A DNA stretch of 18,876 nucleotides, from contig JAZQMT010000122.1 in NCBI GenBank assembly GCA_045543635.1, positions 1-18,876 on the forward strand. Direction: 5' to 3'. Positions 1 to 6,325 of this stretch are shown piece after piece. Position 1 is the stretch's first letter; every line of letters starts with the position of its first letter. The position numbers and the translations under genes are program-made. Origin of the DNA: SIG578 sp045543635 (GTDB lineage: Bacteria > Bacillota > Clostridia > Oscillospirales > Ruminococcaceae). The notes beneath the pieces are model-generated. The model was not told the origin of the DNA. It saw only the letters and a program-made list of their open reading frames with translations, and searched no databases.

Positions 1-60
1 TATTCTCGTCAGCGTGGCAACACTATGGCAACAAAAAATCTGATAGTCCATACTTTATGA
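1..60 (+). other. Possible C-terminal end of a gene cut by the window edge
   Basis: Frame 1 is open from the first base and closes with TGA at 58-60. It would encode 19 residues ending in ATKNLIVHTL. The frame is too short to assign. A strong hairpin with T-rich 3' flank follows about 100 nt downstream in the same direction, which fits a plus-strand gene ending here. The peptide shares the word ATKN with another short open frame at about 190-280. This may simply be non-coding. Confidence 0.2.
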
Positions 61-160
61 ATAATACAGATGTATGAGATACCACGAGCTAAACCGCCTA
101 TACAAAATTGTTTAGGTTATCTTTTTCGGGAGCGAGTGGGAATAATATCATATGGCTTTG

Positions 161-206
161 AAGTGGCATGAAATCGTTGATTTCATGCCACTTTCTACTT
201 TTGCTT
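161..206 (+). terminator. Strong hairpin, probable intrinsic terminator
   Basis: Perfect 14-bp inverted repeat (161-174 with 180-193) and a 5-nt loop. On the plus strand it is followed by a T-rich stretch (tctacttttgctt). The minus strand has no T tract after it. It would terminate a plus-strand gene lying left of the window. Confidence 0.55.
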
Positions 207-467
207 ATTTTATAAGTTTGAATTGTGACAACTTTTTGGCAACAAAAAATAAAGGACAAAATTGCTTTGTTGAATAATACCTGTAGCATAGCCAACAAAA
301 GTATAAATACTATAATGATACCAGAAATGGTTCATTCTACGAAACGCTTGAAAACATGTTTTTGTCCGGATCGCCCTGTTTAGATGTCAAGATACAGTCC
401 AAGCATCGATGACAGAAAAGGCGGTATAGTCTGACCTGCGGACTTTTTGGCTTTACACGGGTATAAT
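207..467. other. Intergenic stretch, no supported gene
   Basis: The stretch between the left hairpin and the ATPase terminator has short open frames in several phases. None has a ribosome binding site, convincing codon use or a recognisable product. A 66-codon minus-strand frame (98-298) is the longest in the flank and runs through the hairpin, so it is not believed. I see no tRNA, CRISPR or insertion sequence. Confidence 0.5.
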
Positions 468-508
468 TTTAAAATAAAATCGGCTTGAAGCCCCCTGGGC
501 CTCAAGCC
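468..508 (-). terminator. Intrinsic terminator of the P-type ATPase gene
   Basis: On the minus strand an 11-bp stem (508-498 with 492-482, one G-U pair, 5-nt loop) is followed by a T-rich tail (gattttatttt). On the plus strand the same position becomes an A-C mismatch, so the hairpin belongs to the minus-strand transcript. It starts 6 nt past the ATPase stop codon. Confidence 0.85.
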
Positions 509-514
509 AATTTT

Positions 515-2383
515 TTACTTAAATTTTCTGTCATACAGCAGTGCAGCTATGAGGACAACAAAGCAGGAGCCTGCATTGTGCACAAGTGCACCGGTTGTGG
601 GGTTGAGTACACCTAAAACTGAAAGCAACACAGCAATAAAATTTATTAACATTGAGAGGGCAATGCTGAATTTAATGGTTTTTATTGTTGCGTTTGAAAG
701 CTTTTTAAGATAGGGAAGCTTTGATATATCATCGCTCATAAGTGCAATATCTGCTGCTTCAACGGCAATATCACTTCCCATGCTTCCCATAGCAACCGAA
801 ACGCTTGCAGCTTTTAGTGCAGGGGCATCATTAACACCATCACCGACCATGCAAATCGTTTTTCCTTGTGATTTGAGTTTTGCAATACTTTGGACCTTTT
901 GTTCAGGTAAAAGCTCGGCACAAATATTTGTTATACCAACCTGTTTTGCGAAAAATTCTGCAGTAAGCCTATTATCGCCTGTAAGCAAAATCGTTTCGGT
1001 TTTAATTGATGATAGGATTTCTATTACTTTCTTTGTTTGAGGACGAATCATATCAGAAAGTGCAATAATTCCGATACATTTGCCCTGCTTTGCTACAATA
1101 ATTGATGCTTTGCCTTGGGAACGAAGAGTTTCAAGAATGTCATAAACATTGTTTTGGATTAAAACGCCGTGCTCTAAAATGAATTTCTCATTACCGCATA
1201 GTATTTGTTCGCTGTTTATTTCAGCAAAGATGCCTTTTCCTGTTTCCATTTTGAAATTATCGGATTCGATAAGAGAAAGGGACTTGGCATGTGCACATGC
1301 TACAATGGCCTTACCGAGAGGGTGTTCGCTTTTCGCCTCTGCCGAAGCAGTAAGCGTTAAAAGAGTGTCTTTGCTCATGGTGCTGTCAAAGGGAATAATA
1401 TCACAAACCTCAAGCTTGCCTAAGGTAAGTGTACCTGTTTTGTCAAAAGCAATGGTGTCAACCATGCCCATTTTCTCAAGCGCTTCTCCGGATTTAATAA
1501 TAACACCGTGTTTTGTTGCCTGTCCGATAGCTGCCATAATTGCTGTTGGCGTTGCTAAAACAAGCGCACAGGGACAGAACACAACAAGAACTGTTACTGC
1601 TCTCTCTATATCCTTTGTAATAATTCCGGTAACTACAGATATTAAGAGCGCAACAGGTACCAGCCAGCTGGCAACCTTGTCGGCAATTCTTGCCATGGGA
1701 GCTTTGTTATTCTCGGCTTCTTTAACCATTCGAATAAGCTTTTTAAGCGAGCTGTCTTCAAAAGGTTTGGTGGCTCTAATGTCAATCGAACCAAATCGGT
1801 TGATGGTTCCGCTAAATACATCGTCACCTACTGTTTTGTCAACAGGTAGTGATTCACCCGTCATGACCGATTGATCAACAGAGGTTTCTCCGCTAACAAT
1901 GATGCCGTCAACTGCAATGGTTTCACCGGGCAGAACACGGATCATGTCATTTTTGCAAATTTCTTCTGCACATGTCATCTTTTCTTTTCCGTCAACTATT
2001 TTTCTTGCTTGCGTGGGAGTAAGACTGATGAGCTTTTTTAAGCCTTTTTTAGCGCGGTCAGTCGTTAGGTCCTCAAGTATTGCGCCGATAGCCATAATAA
2101 ATGCAACCTCTCCGGCAGCAAATAAATCTCCGATGGCAATTGCCGCAAACATTGCTATTGTGATAAGCAGAGCGGAGGATATTTTACTTATACCCGGGTT
2201 GTGTATAATTCTCCATATTGCAAGATATAAAAGGGGAATGCCGCTGATTATTATTGTCAGCCATGCAGGATCAATGGGTATGTAAAGGTTTAATTTGGAT
2301 AGCACAAAGCTGCAAACTAAAAATATTCCCCCGATAAGTGTTGCAGCGACCCCTGAAAGAATATCAATTACTTTTTTCAGCAT
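515..2383 (-). CDS. Heavy-metal P1B-type ATPase, no N-terminal metal-binding domain
   Basis: Membrane pump that couples ATP hydrolysis to export of a transition or heavy metal ion. All core motifs are visible in the 622-aa product: actuator loop TGES (175-178), transmembrane metal site CPC (270-272), phosphorylation site DKTGTLT (314-320, Asp314), the HP pair of the P1B nucleotide-binding domain (SEHPLGKAI, 352-360) and the hinge GDGVNDAPAL (514-523). Membrane helices lie near the N-terminus (about 8-60, 70-105), at 240-285 and at 570-615. There is no HMA-type CxxC domain before the first helix, and the product is shorter than typical CadA or CopA. The last helix carries HNAGS instead of the MSS motif of copper pumps, so Zn/Cd/Pb is more likely than Cu, but specificity is not proven. 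GAGGG precedes the ATG. It is transcribed divergently from a TetR-family gene, with an operator-like palindrome between them. Confidence 0.93.
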   Translation of the reverse strand: MLKKVIDILSGVAATLIGGIFLVCSFVLSKLNLYIPIDPAWLTIIISGIPLLYLAIWRIIHNPGISKISSALLITIAMFAAIAIGDLFAAGEVAFIMAIGAILEDLTTDRAKKGLKKLISLTPTQARKIVDGKEKMTCAEEICKNDMIRVLPGETIAVDGIIVSGETSVDQSVMTGESLPVDKTVGDDVFSGTINRFGSIDIRATKPFEDSSLKKLIRMVKEAENNKAPMARIADKVASWLVPVALLISVVTGIITKDIERAVTVLVVFCPCALVLATPTAIMAAIGQATKHGVIIKSGEALEKMGMVDTIAFDKTGTLTLGKLEVCDIIPFDSTMSKDTLLTLTASAEAKSEHPLGKAIVACAHAKSLSLIESDNFKMETGKGIFAEINSEQILCGNEKFILEHGVLIQNNVYDILETLRSQGKASIIVAKQGKCIGIIALSDMIRPQTKKVIEILSSIKTETILLTGDNRLTAEFFAKQVGITNICAELLPEQKVQSIAKLKSQGKTICMVGDGVNDAPALKAASVSVAMGSMGSDIAVEAADIALMSDDISKLPYLKKLSNATIKTIKFSIALSMLINFIAVLLSVLGVLNPTTGALVHNAGSCFVVLIAALLYDRKFK

Positions 2384-2437
2384 AGTTTACCCTCACTTTG
2401 TTGACATCATCTTTTTGGTAATGTATAATATGTTTGC

Positions 2438-2458
2438 TACAGAACAATTTGTTCTGTA
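2438..2458. promoter_or_regulatory. Operator-like palindrome between ATPase and TetR genes
   Basis: Perfect 9-bp half-sites (tacagaaca / tgttctgta) flank a 3-nt centre, a typical layout for a TetR-family dimer. It lies about 55 nt upstream of the ATPase ATG on the minus strand and 100 nt upstream of the tetR ATG. Further half-sites of the same core (tgttc at 2515, ggaaca at 2525, tgttcgg at 2543) lie just before the tetR start, which suggests autoregulation. Assignment to the neighbouring regulator is inferred from position. Confidence 0.7.
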
Positions 2459-2557
2459 TTTGCTTTTATTATATTAATACCGATGCTTAGTTTCAATAAT
2501 CAAAAATTTTAAGATGTTCGTTACGGAACAAATTTAAAAAAGTGTTCGGGAGGTTGT

Positions 2558-3121
2558 ATGGATAGGCGTCAAAAGAAAACAAGGGATGCTATTTTTAAAG
2601 CTTTTACAGAGCTTTTATCTCAAAAAAGCTTTAATCAAATATCGGTGCAGGAAATAATTGATGCAGCCAATATCGGTAGAACGACCTTTTACACCCATTT
2701 TGAAACTAAGGAATATCTGCTTAAAGAACTGTGTGAAGAGCTTTTTGACCATATTATAGACACTGCTATGGGAAATCCACACGATCATAAGCATTATCCT
2801 TGCAGTAGTTTTTCGGATTCGGTTTTTCTGCATTTGCTTCAGCATCTGCAAAAGAATGACCAAAATATTTTGGAGCTGCTCTCCTCACAGAACAATGAAC
2901 TATTTCTTGGATACTTTAAGAGCAATCTAAAAAAACTCATTCTGTCACAATACGCAGAGAAGGAGAGATTTCAAAATTCAAAACTACCGGAAGAGTATCT
3001 TGTAAATCATATTTCCTCAACATTTGTCGAAATGGTAAGCCTGTGGATTTCTCGAAAAATGAAAGAATCTCCTGAGAAGATTAATGAATATTTTTTGTCA
3101 GCAATAGATCCGATTTTTTGA
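2558..3121 (+). CDS. TetR/AcrR-family transcriptional regulator
   Basis: The 187-aa product has the TetR N-terminal DNA-binding domain (about 5-55). The helix-turn-helix is within ISVQEIIDAANIGRTTFYTHF (28-48), followed by KEYLL. The C-terminal ligand domain is helical, about 130 residues. It contains a histidine/cysteine-rich stretch, HDHKHYPC (75-82), which could bind metal but could also be incidental. GGGAGG sits 8 nt before the ATG. The gene diverges from a metal ATPase and is followed after 28 nt by an amidohydrolase, so it probably forms a two-gene transcript. Likely role: repressor of the ATPase and of itself through the palindrome at 2438-2458. The effector is unknown. Confidence 0.9.
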   Translation: MDRRQKKTRDAIFKAFTELLSQKSFNQISVQEIIDAANIGRTTFYTHFETKEYLLKELCEELFDHIIDTAMGNPHDHKHYPCSSFSDSVFLHLLQHLQKNDQNILELLSSQNNELFLGYFKSNLKKLILSQYAEKERFQNSKLPEEYLVNHISSTFVEMVSLWISRKMKESPEKINEYFLSAIDPIF

Positions 3122-3149
3122 TTTTGATATACGGAGGTAAAATTTCTCT

Positions 3150-3956
3150 ATGCTTATTGATTTTCATACCCACTGTTTTCCTGAAAAAATAGCCGAAAAA
3201 GCAATAGCTAAGCTTTCATTTGTTTCTGGCGGTTTAGAACCGTATACCAATGGAACGGTTGACGGATTAAAAAAATCCATGCAAAACGGCGGCGTTGATA
3301 TTTCTGTTGTTCTTAACATTGCCACCAATGCTCATCAGCAAAAAAGTGTTAATGATTTTGCCGCTTCTATAAATAATGGCAAGGATATTTTCGCATTTGG
3401 CTCTGTTTTTCCTGATAGCACAGATGTCCTCTGTGAACTTGAACGAATAAAAGATATGGGACTTTTGGGTGTTAAGCTTCATCCTGATTATCAGGGATTT
3501 TTTGTGGATGATGAGAAAATGAAACCGATTTATAAGAAAATATCACAGCTTGGGCTTGTGACAGTTTTTCACGCAGGTCTTGATTATGGTTTTCCACCGC
3601 CATATCACGCAACCCCTGAGAGAATGGCAAAAGCACTCGCGTGGTTTGATTCTCCCATTGTTGCGGCGCATTGGGGCGGGCTTAATTGTTGTGAGGGTGT
3701 TTTGGAAAAGCTTTGCGGCAGGGAGATATATTTTGATATATCTTTTGGTTATGGTGCAATTCCGAAATATTATGCTGAAAAAATCATCGAAAAACATGGC
3801 ACAGATAAAATCCTTTTTGGAACGGATAGCCCGTGGCACACGCCTCAAATGGAATTGCGGTTGCTTGATCATTTAAATCTGTCTACACAAGAAAGAGAAA
3901 ACATCACCTATAGGACCGCCGAAAAGCTCCTGAATATATATCTCGCAAGCTTATGA
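3150..3956 (+). CDS. Amidohydrolase family protein (Amidohydrolase_2 / TIM-barrel hydrolase)
   Basis: The 268-aa cytosolic protein has the metal-dependent hydrolase fold of the amidohydrolase superfamily. Visible metal ligands and barrel motifs are HTH (residues 6-8) at the first strand, GVKLHPDYQG mid-protein, VFHAG, AHWGG, and GTDSPW near the C-terminus carrying the catalytic Asp. This order matches PF04909 proteins, which include decarboxylases and lactone or amide hydrolases, so the substrate cannot be told. GGAGG is 12 nt before the ATG, rather long but the only candidate. It starts 28 nt after the tetR stop and is probably cotranscribed with it. No metal-efflux function is evident, so its link to the ATPase may be only positional. 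Confidence 0.85.
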   Translation: MLIDFHTHCFPEKIAEKAIAKLSFVSGGLEPYTNGTVDGLKKSMQNGGVDISVVLNIATNAHQQKSVNDFAASINNGKDIFAFGSVFPDSTDVLCELERIKDMGLLGVKLHPDYQGFFVDDEKMKPIYKKISQLGLVTVFHAGLDYGFPPPYHATPERMAKALAWFDSPIVAAHWGGLNCCEGVLEKLCGREIYFDISFGYGAIPKYYAEKIIEKHGTDKILFGTDSPWHTPQMELRLLDHLNLSTQERENITYRTAEKLLNIYLASL

Positions 3957-3978
3957 GTCGTACTCTTAAGGACAGTAA

Positions 3979-4012
3979 AAAAGATGCACGAAATTTTCGT
4001 GCATCTTTTAAT
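3979..4012. terminator. Bidirectional terminator
   Basis: A 15-bp inverted repeat (3979-3993 with 3995-4009) has A-runs on the left and T-runs on the right, so it can terminate on both strands. It serves the plus-strand amidohydrolase and the minus-strand small-gene pair that converge here. Confidence 0.85.
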
Positions 4013-4082
4013 TCTGTCTTATATCGTAACAAGCAGGGCATTTGGGCGCCAAATACCAAATGTTAGGAGAACCTAAAGCCCT
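4008..4082 (-). other. Short open frame without start, possible gene remnant
   Basis: Between the bidirectional terminator and the 51-aa gene, one minus-strand frame reads 24 sense codons containing WYLAPKCPACYDIRQN, bounded by stops on both sides and with no start codon. The composition, with a CPxC pair, looks protein-like. It could be the tail of an eroded zinc-ribbon gene, or chance. A bulged palindrome around gcgcc (4039-4055) lies inside it. Confidence 0.2.
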
Positions 4083-4116
4083 TTACACCCCGCTAAGCAA
4101 TTACCAAAGATTCTTT

Positions 4117-4272
4117 TTACGATTCATCATCCTTGTCAGTTATCTCTTGTAATCCGCCGCCAAAATACCAACCTTTAGATTCGATAAAATCTATAAATGC
4201 ATTTGTTACTTCATCTACGGTAATTTCATCTGTAACCTCAATGCAACCACTTATTTCTATTTCTTTACTCAT
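4117..4272 (-). CDS. Small acidic protein, 51 aa, translationally linked to the four-helix-bundle gene
   Basis: The ATG (4272-4270) directly abuts the distal TAA of the four-helix-bundle reading frame (4275-4273), a typical coupled arrangement. The protein is acidic, with a core FIDFIESKGWYFGGGL near its C-terminus preceded by a DEITVDEV segment. The pattern of an acidic helix, then aromatic residue and GGG, vaguely recalls the end of YggL/DUF469 proteins, which bind the 50S ribosomal subunit, but the match is weak. No signal peptide or membrane helix is seen. The good reading frame, the junction with the upstream frame and the lack of overlapping alternatives support it as a gene. Function unknown. 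Confidence 0.65.
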   Translation of the reverse strand: MSKEIEISGCIEVTDEITVDEVTNAFIDFIESKGWYFGGGLQEITDKDDES

Positions 4273-4635
4273 TTACTCACCTATTTCTTTTAATTTTATC
4301 GTTTTAAGTGATGAAATTAACATTCTGCGAATGGCACCACAATCGTTTTGAATATCTTTATAAGTTTCTTCAGCTATACAATCTGTCTCAAAAAGAAGTT
4401 CTAACTAATATTCAGTTTCATAACACTCTTTTTGAGCTATTTCAAGTTTTGAAATAAAATCTTTAGTTACTTCGCCATATTGAGCTTCGTGCAGGTTTGC
4501 ACCAATGGAAGTTGCGGAGCGAAGTAATTGATTTATTAAAACCGATTCTTTGCGCTCCGATTTCATATCACGACAGAGAAAAACAACAGTCTTTGCAAAC
4601 TCTTTTGCTTTTTCTCTTAAAACGCTGTCAGCCAA
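4273..4635 (-). pseudogene. Four-helix-bundle protein (S23/IVS-encoded type), interrupted by in-frame TAG
   Basis: The frame reads LADSVLREKAKEFAKTVVFL, then the family hallmarks LINQLLRSATSIGANLHEAQ and DFISKLEIAQKECYETEY. It meets TAG at 4405-4407 and continues in the same frame for 43 codons (LELLFETD..., ending LKEIGE) to TAA at 4273-4275. Members of this family normally read ETEYWLELL, so TGG changed to TAG is the simplest explanation. Total length with the stop filled is 120 aa, normal for the family. The start chosen is TTG at 4635-4633, with AGAGGTG 6 nt upstream; an ATG 16 codons earlier (4683) lacks a Shine-Dalgarno site and adds a non-family extension. TAG is a real stop in this genome (thrS ends with it), so recoding is unlikely. 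The truncated form (76 aa) would lose the last helix or helices. Relatives are encoded inside 23S rRNA intervening sequences, and the family is related to Avd of diversity-generating retroelements. Confidence 0.85.
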
Positions 4636-4682
4636 AGTTATCACCTCTAATTTTATTATATAAAAAATTGGAATGATTTTCA

Positions 4683-4857
4683 AGTTTTATTCCGACTTTC
4701 GTCGGAGTGATATTATTGCCTTATGGCAATAGTGATATTGAAACCTTACGGTTTCAGTGATATTTTATTCGCCTCAAAACTGCCGAAGGCAATATCACTC
4801 GGCGAAAGCCGAATATAACTGCGAAGCAATACAACTCGCCGCAAGGCGAATAAAACT
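4683..4857. repeat. Inverted array of seven mini-hairpins with a conserved 9-nt spacer
   Basis: Left half, read on the minus strand: three hairpins with stems of 5-6 bp and loops GTAA, ATAA and GAAA (4755-4740, 4730-4715, 4705-4692), separated by aatatcact and ending in aataaaact (4691-4683). Right half, read on the plus strand: four hairpins with stems of 3-4 bp and loops GAA, GAAA, GAA and GCAA (4781-4791, 4800-4811, 4820-4828, 4837-4848). Their spacers are aatatcact, aatataact, aatacaact and finally aataaaact (4849-4857). Each stem has a different sequence yet stays complementary. Several loops are GNRA on the strand where the spacer reads aatatcact. The halves meet at 4765-4780, where 4765-4774 is complementary to 4844-4853. 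The array lies just upstream of the four-helix-bundle gene, so it could form its 5' leader RNA. Confidence 0.85.
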
Positions 4858-4885
4858 GGCGTAGTGTCCTTTAGAACACTACGCC
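4858..4885 (-). terminator. Hairpin downstream of alanine dehydrogenase, possible terminator
   Basis: Perfect 10-bp stem (4858-4867 with 4876-4885) and 8-nt loop. On the minus strand it lies 37 nt past the ald stop and is followed by agttttatt, a modest T-rich tail. It touches the hairpin array, so it could instead be the array's outer boundary. Confidence 0.55.
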
Positions 4886-4921
4886 TAAGCTTGCGGGATT
4901 TTTACTAACTGGGTGTATATG

Positions 4922-6091
4922 TTACTTAAGTTTAATAAAATTGGAACTTTTTGTGGTGGTTGCCGGAGGAGCAAAGTCAAGATTGCGGTCAGCAATTCCC
5001 AAAATGTCCTCAGGCTTGATCCAAGGTCTGCCCTGAATTCCGCTAGTCTCCTCATGAGTGAGATAGCCCTTGTATGCAGTCAGGCTGCGGCGAATAAATC
5101 CGTCGCGAACACATGCTTCTTCAAGACCGTTGTTCATAATGTTAAGCAGCATCGGCAGAGTTTCGGATGCGAGAGCAACCGAGGTTGAGTGTGCAACAGC
5201 TCCGGGAATGTTACTTACGCAGTAGTGAACAACACCGTTAACAACATAACGGGGATTATCGTGATGAGTTTCATGACTGGATTCAATAGCGCCGGGATCA
5301 TCATTGGAAATATCAACAAGAACAGAACCGGGCTCCATGGTTTTCAGCATTTCTTTGTCAATAAGGAAGTCCTTGCGCTGTTTAGGCCATTTAACGCAGT
5401 TAACGACCATGTCGGTTTGCGGCAGAAGAGAAGCAATGGCTTCCTTGGTGCAGTACATGGTGTTGATTTTCTGCTCATAACGGTCGGAAAGCATGCGCAT
5501 AACACCAACATTAATATCCATAACAGTAACATTTGCGCCAAGTGCATAGAGAACAGAAAGCGCGCCCTGTCCAACAACGCCGCCGCCGAGGATAAGAACA
5601 TTCATACCGGGTGCACCGGCAAATCCGCCAACGAATTTACCCTTACCGCCGTTAATTGAGAGCATGGACTCGAGTCCGAATAATGCACCTTGCTTGCCGG
5701 CAGCTTCGCAGTTGGGGGAACCGTAGCGATGGCTGTCTTCAGCGGTAATTGCAATGCATTTGCTGTCCAGAATTGCTTGAACCTCCTCCGGATGTCCTGC
5801 AGGGTGGATACAACAGTAGATTAGCTGATTTTCTCTTAAATATCCGAATTCGGATTCCTCAATTTCTTTCACCTTTGCAACAAAATCGCAGGTTTCCCAC
5901 ATTTCTTTTGCGGTATCAAGAATTTTTGCGCCGACTTTAGCATAAGCCTCGTCAGAGAAACCCGAACCTACACCCGCGCCTTTTTGAACCATAACGCTGT
6001 GACCTGCTGCAACAATCGAAGCAACTTCCAGGGGAGTACAGATAACTCTGTTTTCGCCTTCTTTAATATCTTTAAGTACACCGAAAACCAT
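4922..6091 (-). CDS. ald: Alanine dehydrogenase
   Basis: NAD-dependent enzyme interconverting L-alanine with pyruvate and ammonium in the cytosol. The 389-aa length fits (family about 370). Catalytic and substrate residues fall where they do in the well-studied mycobacterial enzyme: Arg15 (ENRV), Lys75 (KVKE), His96 (CCIHPA) and an Asp in DISNDD (264-265). The Rossmann nucleotide site is LILGGGVVGQGAL (166-178), with MDIN (191-194) closing the fold. YCVSNIPGAV (290-299) is the conserved segment after the NAD domain. The C-terminus has about 18 extra residues rich in Thr, Ser and Lys. AAGGAGA lies 8 nt before the ATG. The gene stands alone, with its own promoter (6155-6127) and a hairpin after the stop. 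An AlaDH/PNT-family enzyme with another role is possible but less likely. Confidence 0.9.
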   Translation of the reverse strand: MVFGVLKDIKEGENRVICTPLEVASIVAAGHSVMVQKGAGVGSGFSDEAYAKVGAKILDTAKEMWETCDFVAKVKEIEESEFGYLRENQLIYCCIHPAGHPEEVQAILDSKCIAITAEDSHRYGSPNCEAAGKQGALFGLESMLSINGGKGKFVGGFAGAPGMNVLILGGGVVGQGALSVLYALGANVTVMDINVGVMRMLSDRYEQKINTMYCTKEAIASLLPQTDMVVNCVKWPKQRKDFLIDKEMLKTMEPGSVLVDISNDDPGAIESSHETHHDNPRYVVNGVVHYCVSNIPGAVAHSTSVALASETLPMLLNIMNNGLEEACVRDGFIRRSLTAYKGYLTHEETSGIQGRPWIKPEDILGIADRNLDFAPPATTTKSSNFIKLK

Positions 6092-6126
6092 AAAATTAAT
6101 CTCCTTTTAACTAAATATGATTATTT

Positions 6127-6155
6127 ATTATATCAAGCAAAAAGACAATTGTAAA
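6127..6155 (-). promoter_or_regulatory. Promoter of ald
   Basis: Minus strand: TTTACA (6155-6150), 17-nt spacer, TATAAT (6132-6127), 36 nt before the ATG. Confidence 0.8.
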
Positions 6156-6222
6156 CAATATTGTAAGTAACTCTACGCAAACTTTAAAAGCATGGTAGAA
6201 TAATATTGAGCAGTGTTGGTAC

Positions 6223-6251
6223 TTGACAATAGGGAAGAGCTGTTATAAAAT
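6223..6251 (+). promoter_or_regulatory. Promoter of the cysteine-synthase-like gene
   Basis: TTGACA (6223-6228), 17-nt spacer, TAAAAT (6246-6251). It leaves an untranslated leader of about 65 nt. No riboswitch or T-box motif is seen in that leader. Confidence 0.7.
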
Positions 6252-6325
6252 AATCTATAATCACGATTTTTGTAATTATTTAATAAAATGATGTATAAAA
6301 AAGAGCGATACATCGGAGGTATACA

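Noticed and set aside
98..298. 66-codon minus-strand open frame in the left flank
   Set aside because: It runs straight through the 161-193 hairpin, has no ribosome binding site and no recognisable product.
1149..1874. 241-codon plus-strand open frame
   Set aside because: It is antisense to the P-type ATPase, whose conserved motifs cover the whole stretch.
4133..4351. 72-codon plus-strand open frame
   Set aside because: It is antisense to the 51-aa ORF and the four-helix-bundle frame, which have family motifs and a coupled start.
4405..4407. TAG recoded as an amino acid in this organism
   Set aside because: thrS in the same window ends with TAG at a normal C-terminus, and no other gene here has an internal TAG.
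4683..4857. CRISPR array
   Set aside because: The constant part is only 9 nt, the variable parts are 9-16-nt self-complementary hairpins, orientation flips in the middle, and there are no cas genes.
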